The notes under the pieces: generated by a model
The model's input: only the letters and a program-made list of their open reading frames with translations
Database searches by the model: none
What the model was told of the DNA's origin: nothing
Made by a program: the position numbers and the translations under genes
Assembly (NCBI RefSeq): GCF_002043095.1
Contig: NZ_MVOC01000044.1
Coordinates: 1-64,000 of the forward strand
Length of the DNA stretch: 64,000 nucleotides
Direction: 5' to 3'
Source: Mycobacterium sp. AT1
GTDB taxonomy: Bacteria; Actinomycetota; Actinomycetes; Mycobacteriales; Mycobacteriaceae
In this document: positions 43,701-50,661 of the stretch, in pieces
Numbering within the stretch: the stretch's first letter is position 1
How the letters are laid out: every line of letters begins with the position of its first letter

Positions 43701-44232
43701 GTTCGCTGACGGCGGGCACGGTGGAGGACTTCGACGCCGGATCGTCGCCGACGAGAAGCAGCACTCCCCCATGCGGATTGACGCCGTACATGTTGGCGTG
43801 CCGCAGCGCGTCGGTGGCGCGGTCCAGGCCGGGCCCCTTGCCGTACCAAACCCCGACGACGCCGTCGTACTTCGGCGGGGAGTGAGCGATGCCTGCCGCC
43901 GCCGCGAACGCGGCGAGATCGGCCTGACTGCCCCACACCGAGGTCGCGGCCAACTCTTCGTTGAGACCGGGGACGAAGGTGATGTCGTTGGCGTCCAGCA
44001 CCTCGGGCATGCCCGCAAGCATCCGGTCGACTCCGCCCAGCGGACTGCCCTGATAGCCGGACACGAACGTCGCCACCCGTCGACCCGCGCGGGTGTCGCG
44101 TTCGTGCTGCTCGACCAGCGCCCTGGCGATGGCCTGCACACCGGTCAGCACCACCGCGCCCGAGCCCGATCGGTAGCGGTCGCCCAATTCGTAGGGCTGG
44201 CGGTCGATCGGACGGGTGTCGAGGTCCGTCAT
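40726..44232 (-). CDS. Indolepyruvate:ferredoxin oxidoreductase family protein (fused IorA-IorB type)
   Basis: An 1168-residue fused 2-oxoacid:ferredoxin oxidoreductase that should decarboxylate an aryl or branched 2-oxo acid to the acyl-CoA using TPP. The N-terminal pyrimidine-binding part has FVSGYQGSPLGGVDRML and GLNEELAATSVWG. The TPP-binding core near residue 500 includes CSGCPHNRST, GGGIGCHTM and NIGDGTFFHSGQLAVQAA. Around residue 645 is the ferredoxin-like cysteine cluster CEGCGDCGVKSNC with further cysteines to about 690. The gamma/IorB part starts near 737 with FFAGIGGTGIVTVNQVLA. An 18-base tandem repeat lies in the linker. It is divergent from an Lrp regulator. Confidence 0.92.
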   Translation of the reverse strand: MTDLDTRPIDRQPYELGDRYRSGSGAVVLTGVQAIARALVEQHERDTRAGRRVATFVSGYQGSPLGGVDRMLAGMPEVLDANDITFVPGLNEELAATSVWGSQADLAAFAAAAGIAHSPPKYDGVVGVWYGKGPGLDRATDALRHANMYGVNPHGGVLLLVGDDPASKSSTVPAVSERSLAALGIPVLFPRNAREVVTMAMHGVAMSRASGCVVALKIVADVADGAWSVDGSVADVDVVVPEVHWEGRPFSYRQRPMAAPSSSLDAEADLYGPRTEMVRAYGAANHLDVVDLDPPDATVGIAATGPTFDAVRQALADLGADDVALHRAGIRLLRIGMPTPLGPDAVTAFADGLDEILVVEDKTAFVETQVREILYGTTGAPRILGKRDAAGRPLIPAGGELTAGRLLAPLRRVFAGRLELKTPPPPALTLDVLPAKRAAYFCSGCPHNRSTAVPEGSLAGGGIGCHTMVTMSDRTDSAVTGLTQMGGEGSQWIGQAPFTDVAHIFQNIGDGTFFHSGQLAVQAAVAAGVNITYKLLFNEVVAMTGAQNAEGALTVARLTHKLTAEGVKQIIVCADEPKRHDRRAMAKGTTVWHRDRLDDAQKRLREVEGVTVLIYDQHCAADARRQRKRGTLPTRTTRVLINEAVCEGCGDCGVKSNCLSVQPVDTDLGRKTRIDQTSCNTDYSCLDGDCPSFVTVEVKPSGKVRRTRRVDAPQLPDAPQLPDNDVEPITSTHNVFFAGIGGTGIVTVNQVLATAALRAGYEVESLDQIGLSQKAGPVVSHLRFAAGRLEPSNRLTPGAADCFVAFDLLAAVDGKNLEYGDPARTISVASTSKTPTGAMVYDKSVAYPETPYLLNRLGRVSRSVHSFDALAAAQALFGSTAAANFLLIGAAHQSGALKIPAECVEEAIRVNGVAVEANLAAFRWGRVAVADPSRFGDAVAPAPARKRVPPPERVLAGTSFTGQLGDLVSRRAADLMEFQGERVARRYVTVMHEVWTAERAASDRTEFSEAVARGLFKFTAYKDEYEVARLLTDPRFVEQVQAEFPTGEKLTYKLHPPALRALGRKKKIGLGPRSHVALRVLAKGKVLRGTVFDPFGHAHVRRVERRLRDEYEHIVTELAAELPGGDYDRAVTVAALPDVVRGYEGVKLANVDAYRARLRELGVDRGAS
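42064..42102. repeat. 18-base tandem duplication in the oxidoreductase linker
   Basis: The unit GGGCAGCTGTGGCGCGTC occurs twice head to tail, with three more bases of periodicity on the left. On the coding strand it gives the repeated hexapeptide DAPQLP. It lies between the iron-sulfur and gamma-type domains, where length variation should be tolerated. Confidence 0.9.
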
Positions 44233-44370
44233 GGGAGGTCACCACCTTGGCTGTAGTGGGCGTATTGCTGACTCCAGGGAACCATCGGTACGCATAGTGA
44301 GCAAGCAGTGCCGACTCTCTTGAGCATGTTGCCCATTATTGGTGAAGTGTGACGTGGAATACTGGGCGAC

Positions 44371-44841
44371 ATGACGAAGCTCGATCGCACCGATGCGCGG
44401 ATGCTCCTGGCGATGTGTGACGCGCCGCGGGCCACCGGCGTCCAGCTGGCCGCCGCGCTCGGCCTTGCCCGCAACACCGTCGCGGCCCGGCTGGCACGGT
44501 GGGACGAAGACAAGGTCCTCGCCCCCGTCGACCGATGCGTGTCACCGCGCGATCTCGGCTACCCGTTGAAGGCGTTCATCAGCGCGGTGGTCGACCAGCA
44601 TCGCCTGGATCAGGTGCTCGTCGAACTGGAGACCATCGCCCAGGTCACCCAGATCACCGGCCTGTCGGGGGCGGCCGACCTGCTGATCGGTGTGGTCGCG
44701 ACGGACGCCGACGACCTCTACCGGGTCGCCGGGCTGATACTCGGGGTGCCGGGGGTCGAGCGCACCACCATGTCGGTCGCGATGCACGAGGTCGTCGCCT
44801 ACCGCACCAGGCCACTGCTGGAGGAGCTCGCTAGGCCCTAG
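44371..44841 (+). CDS. Lrp/AsnC family transcriptional regulator
   Basis: A 156-residue Lrp/AsnC regulator. The N-terminal HTH is LDRTDARMLLAMCDAPRATG followed by LAAALGLARNTVAARLARWD. The C-terminal RAM (ACT-like) ligand domain runs from about residue 65: KAFISAVVDQHRLDQVLVEL and ITGLSGAADLLIGVVATD. It is divergent from the indolepyruvate oxidoreductase gene, which makes that gene the likely target and an aromatic or branched amino acid the likely effector. Its end overlaps the convergent SRPBCC gene by 11 bases. Confidence 0.93.
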   Translation: MTKLDRTDARMLLAMCDAPRATGVQLAAALGLARNTVAARLARWDEDKVLAPVDRCVSPRDLGYPLKAFISAVVDQHRLDQVLVELETIAQVTQITGLSGAADLLIGVVATDADDLYRVAGLILGVPGVERTTMSVAMHEVVAYRTRPLLEELARP

Positions 44842-45202
44842 CCAGTTTCTCGATTCGCTTGAGCGCCAACGCACACACGGGCAGATACGCCGGCGCCCAC
44901 AGCGGCACGCCGAACGATGCCCGGCACCCCCGCGAATGCGGCGTCACCACGTGCCGCGTCGCGGGCACACCGGCGACCTTCCACGCCCACACCCGGCCGT
45001 CGTCGAATTCGGTGATCTCGAAGGGCAGCGCCACGCCGACCGGAGTCCACACCTTGCCTCGGGATCCGAGTCGCAGCGGACCGGGGTCGTCGAGCTCCGC
45101 ACGCTGCACCGTTGGTCCCCACTGCGGCCATGCGTCCAGATCGGTCAGTACCCGCCACACCGAATCGACCGGAACGGCCATCGTGCGTGCCGTGCTCAGC
45201 AT
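44831..45202 (-). CDS. SRPBCC family protein (polyketide cyclase/START-like)
   Basis: A 123-residue single-domain START/SRPBCC protein. The opening helix-strand MAVPVDSVWRVLTDLDAWPQWGP is the standard beginning of the family (VW.VLTD...WP.W). The following strands include GSRGKVWTPVGVALPFEITEF and VWAWKVAGVPATRHVV. It should bind a hydrophobic ligand in a helix-grip cavity; ligand and activity are unknown. It converges on the Lrp gene and overlaps its 3' end. Confidence 0.85.
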   Translation of the reverse strand: MLSTARTMAVPVDSVWRVLTDLDAWPQWGPTVQRAELDDPGPLRLGSRGKVWTPVGVALPFEITEFDDGRVWAWKVAGVPATRHVVTPHSRGCRASFGVPLWAPAYLPVCALALKRIEKLARA

Positions 45203-45262
45203 TCGCCTGGGCCGTTCGAGCTCATGGCCCCACTCTTCCCTGGCGTTGGGCCGGTCAAACCG

Positions 45263-45541
45263 TCAGGCGGCCTGGGCCTCGTACCAGGAGTCCAAGAAGC
45301 GGTCGACCCATTCCGCCGAGACGAACTCGCCGAACTGCCGGGGGTTGTCGATCAACTCGTGATCCCATCGGCCGTCGCCGTTTCTGCGGGACATCAGCAC
45401 CGGCCCGACGAAGATGTTGCCTGCGAAGACGAGGTGGAGTGAGTCGTCGCCGCTGCCCTCGACCTCTAGGTAGTAATTTACGTGTCCCGCCTGCCCCGCG
45501 ACGCGCCTAAAATTACGAACAGTCGGATGTCTGTCAGGCAC
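45263..45541 (-). CDS. Conserved-looking hypothetical protein
   Basis: A 92-residue protein, beginning MPDRHPTVRNFRRVAGQAGH from a GTG that has AAGGGGG at good spacing; a GTG three codons upstream would leave no room for that site. The middle is strand-rich (NYYLEVEGSGDDSLHLVFAG) and the C-terminus helical (EFVSAEWVDRFLDSWYEAQ). No motif is recognised. It is divergent from the TetR gene with an 80-base gap containing a perfect palindrome, so it may be one of that regulator's targets. Confidence 0.6.
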   Translation of the reverse strand: MPDRHPTVRNFRRVAGQAGHVNYYLEVEGSGDDSLHLVFAGNIFVGPVLMSRRNGDGRWDHELIDNPRQFGEFVSAEWVDRFLDSWYEAQAA

Positions 45542-45581
45542 CGATTTCACCCCCTTGGCGCCCCAGACTCCGGCATCGAGA

Positions 45582-45595
45582 CGTTGACGTCAACG
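45582..45595. promoter_or_regulatory. Perfect 14-bp palindrome upstream of tetR
   Basis: CGTTGACGTCAACG is fully self-complementary and lies 26 bases before the GTG of the TetR gene, next to a TTGACA-like hexamer. This is the expected place for an autoregulatory operator and would also reach the divergent hypothetical gene. Confidence 0.6.
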
Positions 45596-45620
45596 GTGTT
45601 GACATAAGGAGCGCACAGCC

Positions 45621-46319
45621 GTGGCCGAGTCGAGCAGGCAGCAGGCCGCGGGCAGGCGACGCCGGCGCACCGGCACCGGCACCGAGTTGTCGCGCGAGGC
45701 CTACGTCGACGCCGCGGTCAACCTGATCGAGAACCGGGGCGCGTCCGTGCTGAGCGCGCGGACGCTCGCGGCGGCCGTCGGCGCGGACGCCACCGCTCTC
45801 TACCGACACTTCACCGGCGTCGACGACGTCGTGCGGGCGGTGGCCGACCGGATGATCGGTCTCGGCCTCGACCGCTGGACACCCGGGCCGGACTGGCTGG
45901 AGTCGTTGGCCAGGCTGGCGCGGGTCCTGTTCGCGGTCTACGCACAGGACTTCCCCAGGGCGGGGTTGGCGGTCGCGAGCCGGGCGACCGGTCTGCCCAA
46001 CGAGATTCGAGCCGTCGAGCTCACCCTTGGGTTGTTGCGGGAGGGCGGTTTCGACGACGAGTCCGCGGCGAAGTGGTTCGGCGCCATCGCCAACTTCGTG
46101 CTCGGCCAGGCGATGCTGCAGAGCGCCATCGTCACGCTGCCTGCCGAGATTCAGGACGCCGACAAGGCCTCCTGGCAGACGCTGTCGACCCGGCTGCCGC
46201 ACGACGAACATCCCCACACCCACGCCGCGGCGCCACACCTCGGCGAGTACATGGTGCAGCCCTCATTCGAAATGGTTCTCGAACTGACACTCAAGGGCCT
46301 GGCCGCCTCGGTGCCATAG
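45621..46319 (+). CDS. TetR family transcriptional regulator
   Basis: A 232-residue TetR regulator starting at a GTG after AAGGAGCG. A basic leader (RRRRRTGTGTELSREAYVDAA) precedes the HTH LSARTLAAAVGADATALYRHF. The C-terminal domain contains a TetR_C-type region with FGAIANFVLGQAMLQSAIV and a His-rich patch, HDEHPHTHAAAPH, that might bind metal. The type II NADH dehydrogenase gene follows 33 bases later and may be cotranscribed and controlled by it. Confidence 0.9.
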   Translation: MAESSRQQAAGRRRRRTGTGTELSREAYVDAAVNLIENRGASVLSARTLAAAVGADATALYRHFTGVDDVVRAVADRMIGLGLDRWTPGPDWLESLARLARVLFAVYAQDFPRAGLAVASRATGLPNEIRAVELTLGLLREGGFDDESAAKWFGAIANFVLGQAMLQSAIVTLPAEIQDADKASWQTLSTRLPHDEHPHTHAAAPHLGEYMVQPSFEMVLELTLKGLAASVP

Positions 46320-46352
46320 GGCGACGGGTCCTGCGCTGCGTACTGTCGAGCG

Positions 46353-47705
46353 ATGAGCAACGGTCGGACCAAGGTACTGATCATCGGAGGCGGCTTCGGC
46401 GGACTGTTCTGCGCACGCAGCCTCGGCGGCGACGACGTCGACGTGACGCTGCTCGACCGGGCGGCGTGCCACGTCTTCCAACCCCTCCTCTACCAATGCG
46501 CGACCGGCACGCTCAGCATCGGCCAGATCAGCAGGTCGCTGCGCGAAGAACTGGCTCGGCACCGCAACGTGACCACCCTTCTCGGCGAGGCCGTGGACCT
46601 CGACGCCGACGCCCGCCGCGTCACCGCGCGGCGGCCCGACGCGAGCACGTTCGAACTCGACTACGACGTGTTGGTGGTGGCCGCCGGAATGCGTCAGTCC
46701 TATTTCGGGCGCGACGAATTCGCGAAGTGGGCGCCGGGGATGAAGACGCTCGACGACGCCCTGACCATTCGCCGCCGACTCTTCGCCGCGTTCGAGATCG
46801 CCGAAACCCTCGCCCCCGGTCCGGAACGCGACGGATGGCTCACCTTCGCCATCGCCGGCGGGGGACCGACCGGAGTCGAACTGGCCGGCCAGATTCGGGA
46901 GATGGCGACCCGCGCGTTGGCCAACGAGTTCCACAGCATCGAGCCCGAGGACGCCCGCGTGCTGCTCTTCGACGGCGGTCAGTGCGTCCTCGCCGGCTTC
47001 GCGCCGGGTCTGGCCGCCAAGGCCGCCACGATTCTCGAGGACCTCGGGGTGGAGATGCACATGGGCGTGCACGTCACCGACGTCCGTCGGGAAGGCATCA
47101 CCGTCACCCCCAAGGCCGGCGGACCCAGCGAGGACCACGCCGCACGGACGGTGCTGTGGACCGCAGGGGTGGAGGCGGTGCCGTTCGCCAGGAGGGTCGC
47201 CGACGTGCTCGGTGCGACGTCGGATCACGCGGGCCGGATCGCGGTGGAGGCCGACCTGACCGTCCCAGGGCACGGCGAGATCTTCGTCATCGGAGACCTC
47301 GTCGGCCGGGACCACCTGCCCGGAGTGGCCGAGAACGCCATGCAGGGCGGCCTACACGTCGCGTCCTGCCTCCGACGTGACCTAAAGGGCAAGCCCCGCA
47401 AGCCCTTCCGATATCGCGACCTGGGCTCGGCGGCGTACATCAGCCGAGGCCACGCCCTGCTACAGGCCGGTCCCGTGAAGCTCACTGGCGTATTGGGTTG
47501 GCTCGGTTGGGGTTTCATTCACATCGCCTTCCTCACCGGCGTGCAGAACCGGGTCAGCACGGTGGCCACCTGGTTGTCGACGATCGCCCGCGCGCGACGG
47601 ACGGACCGCACCTTCATGCTCGGCAGCGGCACCACCCCGGAGCAGCCCTACACCTGGGCGGCCTGTGGCCCGGTGACGCACCCGCGGGCCGTCGACCCGT
47701 CCTGA
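46353..47705 (+). CDS. ndh: Type II NADH dehydrogenase-like NAD(P)/FAD oxidoreductase
   Basis: A 450-residue flavoprotein of the NDH-2 family. The FAD dinucleotide motif is VLIIGGGFGGLFCARSL at the N-terminus; the NAD motif is FAIAGGGPTGVELAGQI. HVFQPLLYQCATGTLSIGQI is the conserved region at the quinone channel, and IFVIGDLVGR the second FAD contact. The C-terminal amphipathic/hydrophobic segment LGWLGWGFIHIAFLTGV fits membrane attachment. It should pass electrons from NADH to menaquinone without proton pumping. The quinone-site AENAMQGG deviates from the commoner A-I-Q-Q-G, so another acceptor is possible. Confidence 0.88.
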   Translation: MSNGRTKVLIIGGGFGGLFCARSLGGDDVDVTLLDRAACHVFQPLLYQCATGTLSIGQISRSLREELARHRNVTTLLGEAVDLDADARRVTARRPDASTFELDYDVLVVAAGMRQSYFGRDEFAKWAPGMKTLDDALTIRRRLFAAFEIAETLAPGPERDGWLTFAIAGGGPTGVELAGQIREMATRALANEFHSIEPEDARVLLFDGGQCVLAGFAPGLAAKAATILEDLGVEMHMGVHVTDVRREGITVTPKAGGPSEDHAARTVLWTAGVEAVPFARRVADVLGATSDHAGRIAVEADLTVPGHGEIFVIGDLVGRDHLPGVAENAMQGGLHVASCLRRDLKGKPRKPFRYRDLGSAAYISRGHALLQAGPVKLTGVLGWLGWGFIHIAFLTGVQNRVSTVATWLSTIARARRTDRTFMLGSGTTPEQPYTWAACGPVTHPRAVDPS

Positions 47706-47792
47706 GCCGACTCCGTGATTGACGACCGGATGGTCGGGGTATCCCCTGTCCGCAGGTGGCTACCCAGCCGCCCAGGACGGAAGGCTCCGCCG

Positions 47793-47966
47793 ATGAGCGT
47801 GGTCGAACGAGGCACGGCACGGTGCCCACGGTGCATGGTTCAGGCCGACTACTCCTTCCAGGAGGGAGACGGCGGCTTCCTGCGCTACGAGGTGTCTTGC
47901 CAGCCCTGCGGCTACGTATACGTCGAGGACTGCGCGGCGCCGTCGCTCGACGCACCCGCCGCCTGA
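47793..47966 (+). CDS. Small zinc-ribbon protein
   Basis: A 57-residue protein with two CxxC knuckles, CPRCMVQADYSF and CQPCGYVYVEDC, spaced about 24 residues apart, forming a probable zinc ribbon. The core between them is FQEGDGGFLRYEVS. The ATG after GGAAGG was chosen; the frame opens 26 codons earlier. It precedes two GAF-ANTAR genes. The function is unknown; nucleic-acid or protein binding is a guess from the fold. Confidence 0.65.
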   Translation: MSVVERGTARCPRCMVQADYSFQEGDGGFLRYEVSCQPCGYVYVEDCAAPSLDAPAA

Positions 47967-48005
47967 CCCGATCTCACCCCATCCCGTGTCCACGCGCATC
48001 CAATG

Positions 48006-48026
48006 GCTCATGCTTGACCCATGAGC
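48006..48026 (+). promoter_or_regulatory. Hairpin in the leader of a GAF-ANTAR gene
   Basis: GCTCATG and CATGAGC pair perfectly around CTTGACC, 22 bases before the GTG start. An overlapping alternative pairing, GCTTG with CAAGC, would compete with it. ANTAR proteins bind stem-loops in leader RNAs, so this could be an autoregulatory element. The match to the known two-hairpin ANTAR target is not established. Confidence 0.35.
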
Positions 48027-48048
48027 AAGCTTCGTTGCGGGAACTGAC

Positions 48049-48756
48049 GTGACACTGCAGGAACAGCTGATCGCCGCGGTGGGCGACCGGCGTGGACTCG
48101 ATGCGGCCGACCAGCTTTGCCTGGCGTGCGTGATGCTGTTCGACGTCGAAGCGGCAGCCATTTCGGCGGTGTACGACGGAATCAACATGGGCACCGTCGG
48201 CGTTTCGAGTCCATCGGCGCGTACGTACGACGAGCTGCAGTTCACCTTCGGCGAGGGACCGTGTCTCGACGCCGTCCAGTTCCGGGGGCCCGTCGCGTCC
48301 GTCGACCTGGCCCACCGCGACGAGGTGCGCTGGCCGGCCTTTCGGCCCGCCCTGGTGGCGCACACCATCCGCAGCGTCTACGCCGCTCCGGTGGTGGTGG
48401 CCGGTGAATACGTCGGCGCGCTCGACCTGTTCCGCACCCTGCCCGGCGATTGGCCTGCCGAGACGTCGGCGGGCGCACTGGTAGCGGCGCAGATGGCGAC
48501 CGTGCCGTTCATGGATCTACTCGCCGACGACTCGGTGGCGGCGATCAGCGACCCGTCGAGCGACGCGTGGGCGGAGCTGTCCCAGTTCGCGCGGGCAGAG
48601 GTCAGCCAGGCCACCGGGATGTTGGTCGCCCAGCTGGACGTCACCCCGTCCCAGGCCTTGGTCCGGCTCAGGGCGCACGCCTACGCCACCGGGCGCAGCG
48701 CGACCGAGGTGGCTCGCGACATCATCGAGCGCCGCCTCCGGTTGGACGCCGACTAA
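48049..48756 (+). CDS. GAF and ANTAR domain-containing regulator
   Basis: A 235-residue protein starting at a GTG. Residues 15-160 form a GAF sensor domain (FTFGEGPCLDAVQFRGPVA is the typical GEGPCLDA loop). The C-terminal 60 residues are an ANTAR RNA-binding domain: VSQATGMLVAQLDVTPSQAL and RLRAHAYATGRSATEVARDI. ANTAR proteins bind dual-hairpin RNAs and act as antiterminators or attenuators, here presumably when the GAF domain senses a small ligand or redox state. A second protein of the same architecture follows 46 bases downstream. Confidence 0.9.
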   Translation: MTLQEQLIAAVGDRRGLDAADQLCLACVMLFDVEAAAISAVYDGINMGTVGVSSPSARTYDELQFTFGEGPCLDAVQFRGPVASVDLAHRDEVRWPAFRPALVAHTIRSVYAAPVVVAGEYVGALDLFRTLPGDWPAETSAGALVAAQMATVPFMDLLADDSVAAISDPSSDAWAELSQFARAEVSQATGMLVAQLDVTPSQALVRLRAHAYATGRSATEVARDIIERRLRLDAD

Positions 48757-48802
48757 TGGGGCCGACGACGCACCGGACGAAGGTCGACGGGGGTGCACAC
48801 GC

Positions 48803-49549
48803 GTGACGGAACTTCCTCGGGAAACCCAGGTCTTGGCAGCGGTGGTCACCCTGGTGGACACCTTGCTCGACGACTACGACGTCGTGGAGCTCCTCACTCA
48901 GCTCACCGAGAGCTGCACCCAGGTCCTCGACGTACACGCCGCCGGTCTGCTCCTCGCCGACCCCAGCGGCGACCTGCATCTGATGGCGGCGACGTCGGAG
49001 AAGGCTCGAGATCTCGAGCTGTTCCAACTGCAGGCCGAACAGGGGCCGTGCCTGGACTGCTTCACGACGGGCCGGCCGCTGTCGGTGGCGGACGTGCGGG
49101 GGGCCACCGACCGCTGGCCCCGCTTCGCCGATGCCGCCACCCGGGCCGGCTTCGCCTCGGTGCACGCCCTGCCGATGCGCGCGGGCGGCACCGTGCTTGG
49201 CGCCATGGGCCTGTTCGGAACGCGGGTCGGTGAGCTGAACGACGCCGATCAGCTCGTCGGCCAAACCCTCACCCACGTCGCCTGCGTGGCGATCCTGCAG
49301 GAACGTTCCCCCAGCCCGGCGACGGTGCTACCGCACCTGCACCACGCGTTGCAAAGCCGGGTGCTGGTGGAGCAAGCCAAGGGATTCCTACGCGAACGCC
49401 TCGGGGTCTCGGTGGAGTCGGCGTTCGTCCTGCTGCGGCAGTACGCCCGCGTCAACGGCGAGCACATGAGCGACGTGGCCCGGCGTCTGATGGCTCATCC
49501 GGCAGAGCGTGGACCGATCGTCGACGCGATGCGGCACCTACACGTCTGA
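48803..49549 (+). CDS. Second GAF and ANTAR domain-containing regulator
   Basis: A 248-residue protein with the same domain order as its upstream neighbour. The GAF part has AAGLLLADPSGDLHLMAATS and LQAEQGPCLDCFTTGRPLSV; note Cys-Leu-Asp-Cys in the ligand loop. The ANTAR domain is LQSRVLVEQAKGFLRERLGV and VLLRQYARVNGEHMSDVARR. It starts at a GTG. The two proteins differ strongly in sequence, so this is not a recent duplication. They may form heterodimers or sense different signals. The agmatine deiminase gene converges on it. Confidence 0.9.
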   Translation: MTELPRETQVLAAVVTLVDTLLDDYDVVELLTQLTESCTQVLDVHAAGLLLADPSGDLHLMAATSEKARDLELFQLQAEQGPCLDCFTTGRPLSVADVRGATDRWPRFADAATRAGFASVHALPMRAGGTVLGAMGLFGTRVGELNDADQLVGQTLTHVACVAILQERSPSPATVLPHLHHALQSRVLVEQAKGFLRERLGVSVESAFVLLRQYARVNGEHMSDVARRLMAHPAERGPIVDAMRHLHV

Positions 49550-49568
49550 GGATCGACCGGCGTTCTCG

Positions 49569-50606
49569 TCAGGACGCGTCGACTCGGGGCTGCTGCTGCG
49601 TGATGCAGTGGACGCCGCCACCGCGCGCGAAGATGGGCCGCGCGTCGACGGTCACCACCCGCCGACCCGGGTAGGCCTCTCCCAGCAATTCGGTGGCGCA
49701 TTGATCTGCCGCCGCCTCTCCGAAGCCGCAGGCGATCACACCGTCGTTGACGACATGGTGGTTGACGTAGCTCCAGTCGACGAAACCATGGGCGTCGCGA
49801 AGGGTGGCCGGTGCGGGCACGTCGACGATGTCCCATGCTCGTCCCGCGGCGTCCGTCGTCGCCTCGAGGGCAGCTCGCACTTCCCTGCTCACCTCGTGGT
49901 CGGGGTGCGCGGGATCGGTCTGAGCGTGCACGAGCAGGCGGCCCGGTGACGGGATGGTCGCGACGATGTCGACGTGGCCGTTGGTGCCAAGGCTCTCGTA
50001 GTCACGGGTCAGGCCGCGCCGCAGCCAGATCACGTGCGTGGCACCGATCGTGCGCTCCAGCTCGGCCTCGACGCGACGCTTGTCGGCGTACGGGTTTCGG
50101 CGCGGGTCGAGCTGCACCGTCTCGGTGACCAACACCGTTCCCGCGCCGTCCACGTGGATTCCGCCGCCCTCGTTGACGAGGGTAGAGCTGACGATCTCCG
50201 CTCCGACCAGTGGAGCCACCCCTCGGACGACCTCGGCCGACTTCTTCCACTCCGCCCAGTCGGGCGAGCCCCACCCGTTGAAGGTCCAGTCCACTGCGCC
50301 AAGAACATTGGGACGGTCGTCGTCGACGACGAACGTGGGCCCGAAGTCACGCATCCAGAATTCGTCGAGTGGCAACTCGACGACGTCGATGTCGGTGGAC
50401 AACATTCGTCGGGCGCGCTCGATCTCGGTGGGGTCGACCACCATGCTGACCGGTTCGAATTCGGCAACGGCGTGCGCGACCTCGGTCCACGCCGCGTAGC
50501 ACTCCTCCCGCTCGGCGGCGCTGTCGCCCATCGTGAAGCCCTCCCGCGGGAAGGCCATCCACGTCCGGTCGTGGGGGGCCGTTTCGGATGGCATGCGCCA
50601 GGTCAT
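49569..50606 (-). CDS. aguA: Agmatine deiminase family protein
   Basis: A 345-residue member of the porphyromonas-type peptidyl-arginine deiminase / agmatine deiminase family. The N-terminus MPSETAPHDRTWMAFP is typical. Catalytic residues are expected in FWMRDFGPTFVVDDD (Asp/Arg), TNGHVDIVA (His) and GGGVHCITQQQP (Cys334). It hydrolyses the guanidino group of agmatine or a similar compound to a ureido product plus ammonia. It is downstream of, and probably cotranscribed with, the TetR gene whose operator also controls the kinase-PLP fusion. Substrate may differ from agmatine. Confidence 0.9.
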   Translation of the reverse strand: MTWRMPSETAPHDRTWMAFPREGFTMGDSAAEREECYAAWTEVAHAVAEFEPVSMVVDPTEIERARRMLSTDIDVVELPLDEFWMRDFGPTFVVDDDRPNVLGAVDWTFNGWGSPDWAEWKKSAEVVRGVAPLVGAEIVSSTLVNEGGGIHVDGAGTVLVTETVQLDPRRNPYADKRRVEAELERTIGATHVIWLRRGLTRDYESLGTNGHVDIVATIPSPGRLLVHAQTDPAHPDHEVSREVRAALEATTDAAGRAWDIVDVPAPATLRDAHGFVDWSYVNHHVVNDGVIACGFGEAAADQCATELLGEAYPGRRVVTVDARPIFARGGGVHCITQQQPRVDAS

Positions 50607-50661
50607 GAGTACCGTCTTTCTCGAGAAGTCAATGTTTGCAAGGGATTGCGCACGAGGTCGG

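Noticed and set aside
40723..44256. A very long open frame on the plus strand opposite the indolepyruvate oxidoreductase gene
   Set aside because: It is an antisense shadow caused by high GC at the third codon position; the minus-strand protein has every expected domain and motif, the plus-strand one has none and is unusually rich in Arg, Gly and Val.
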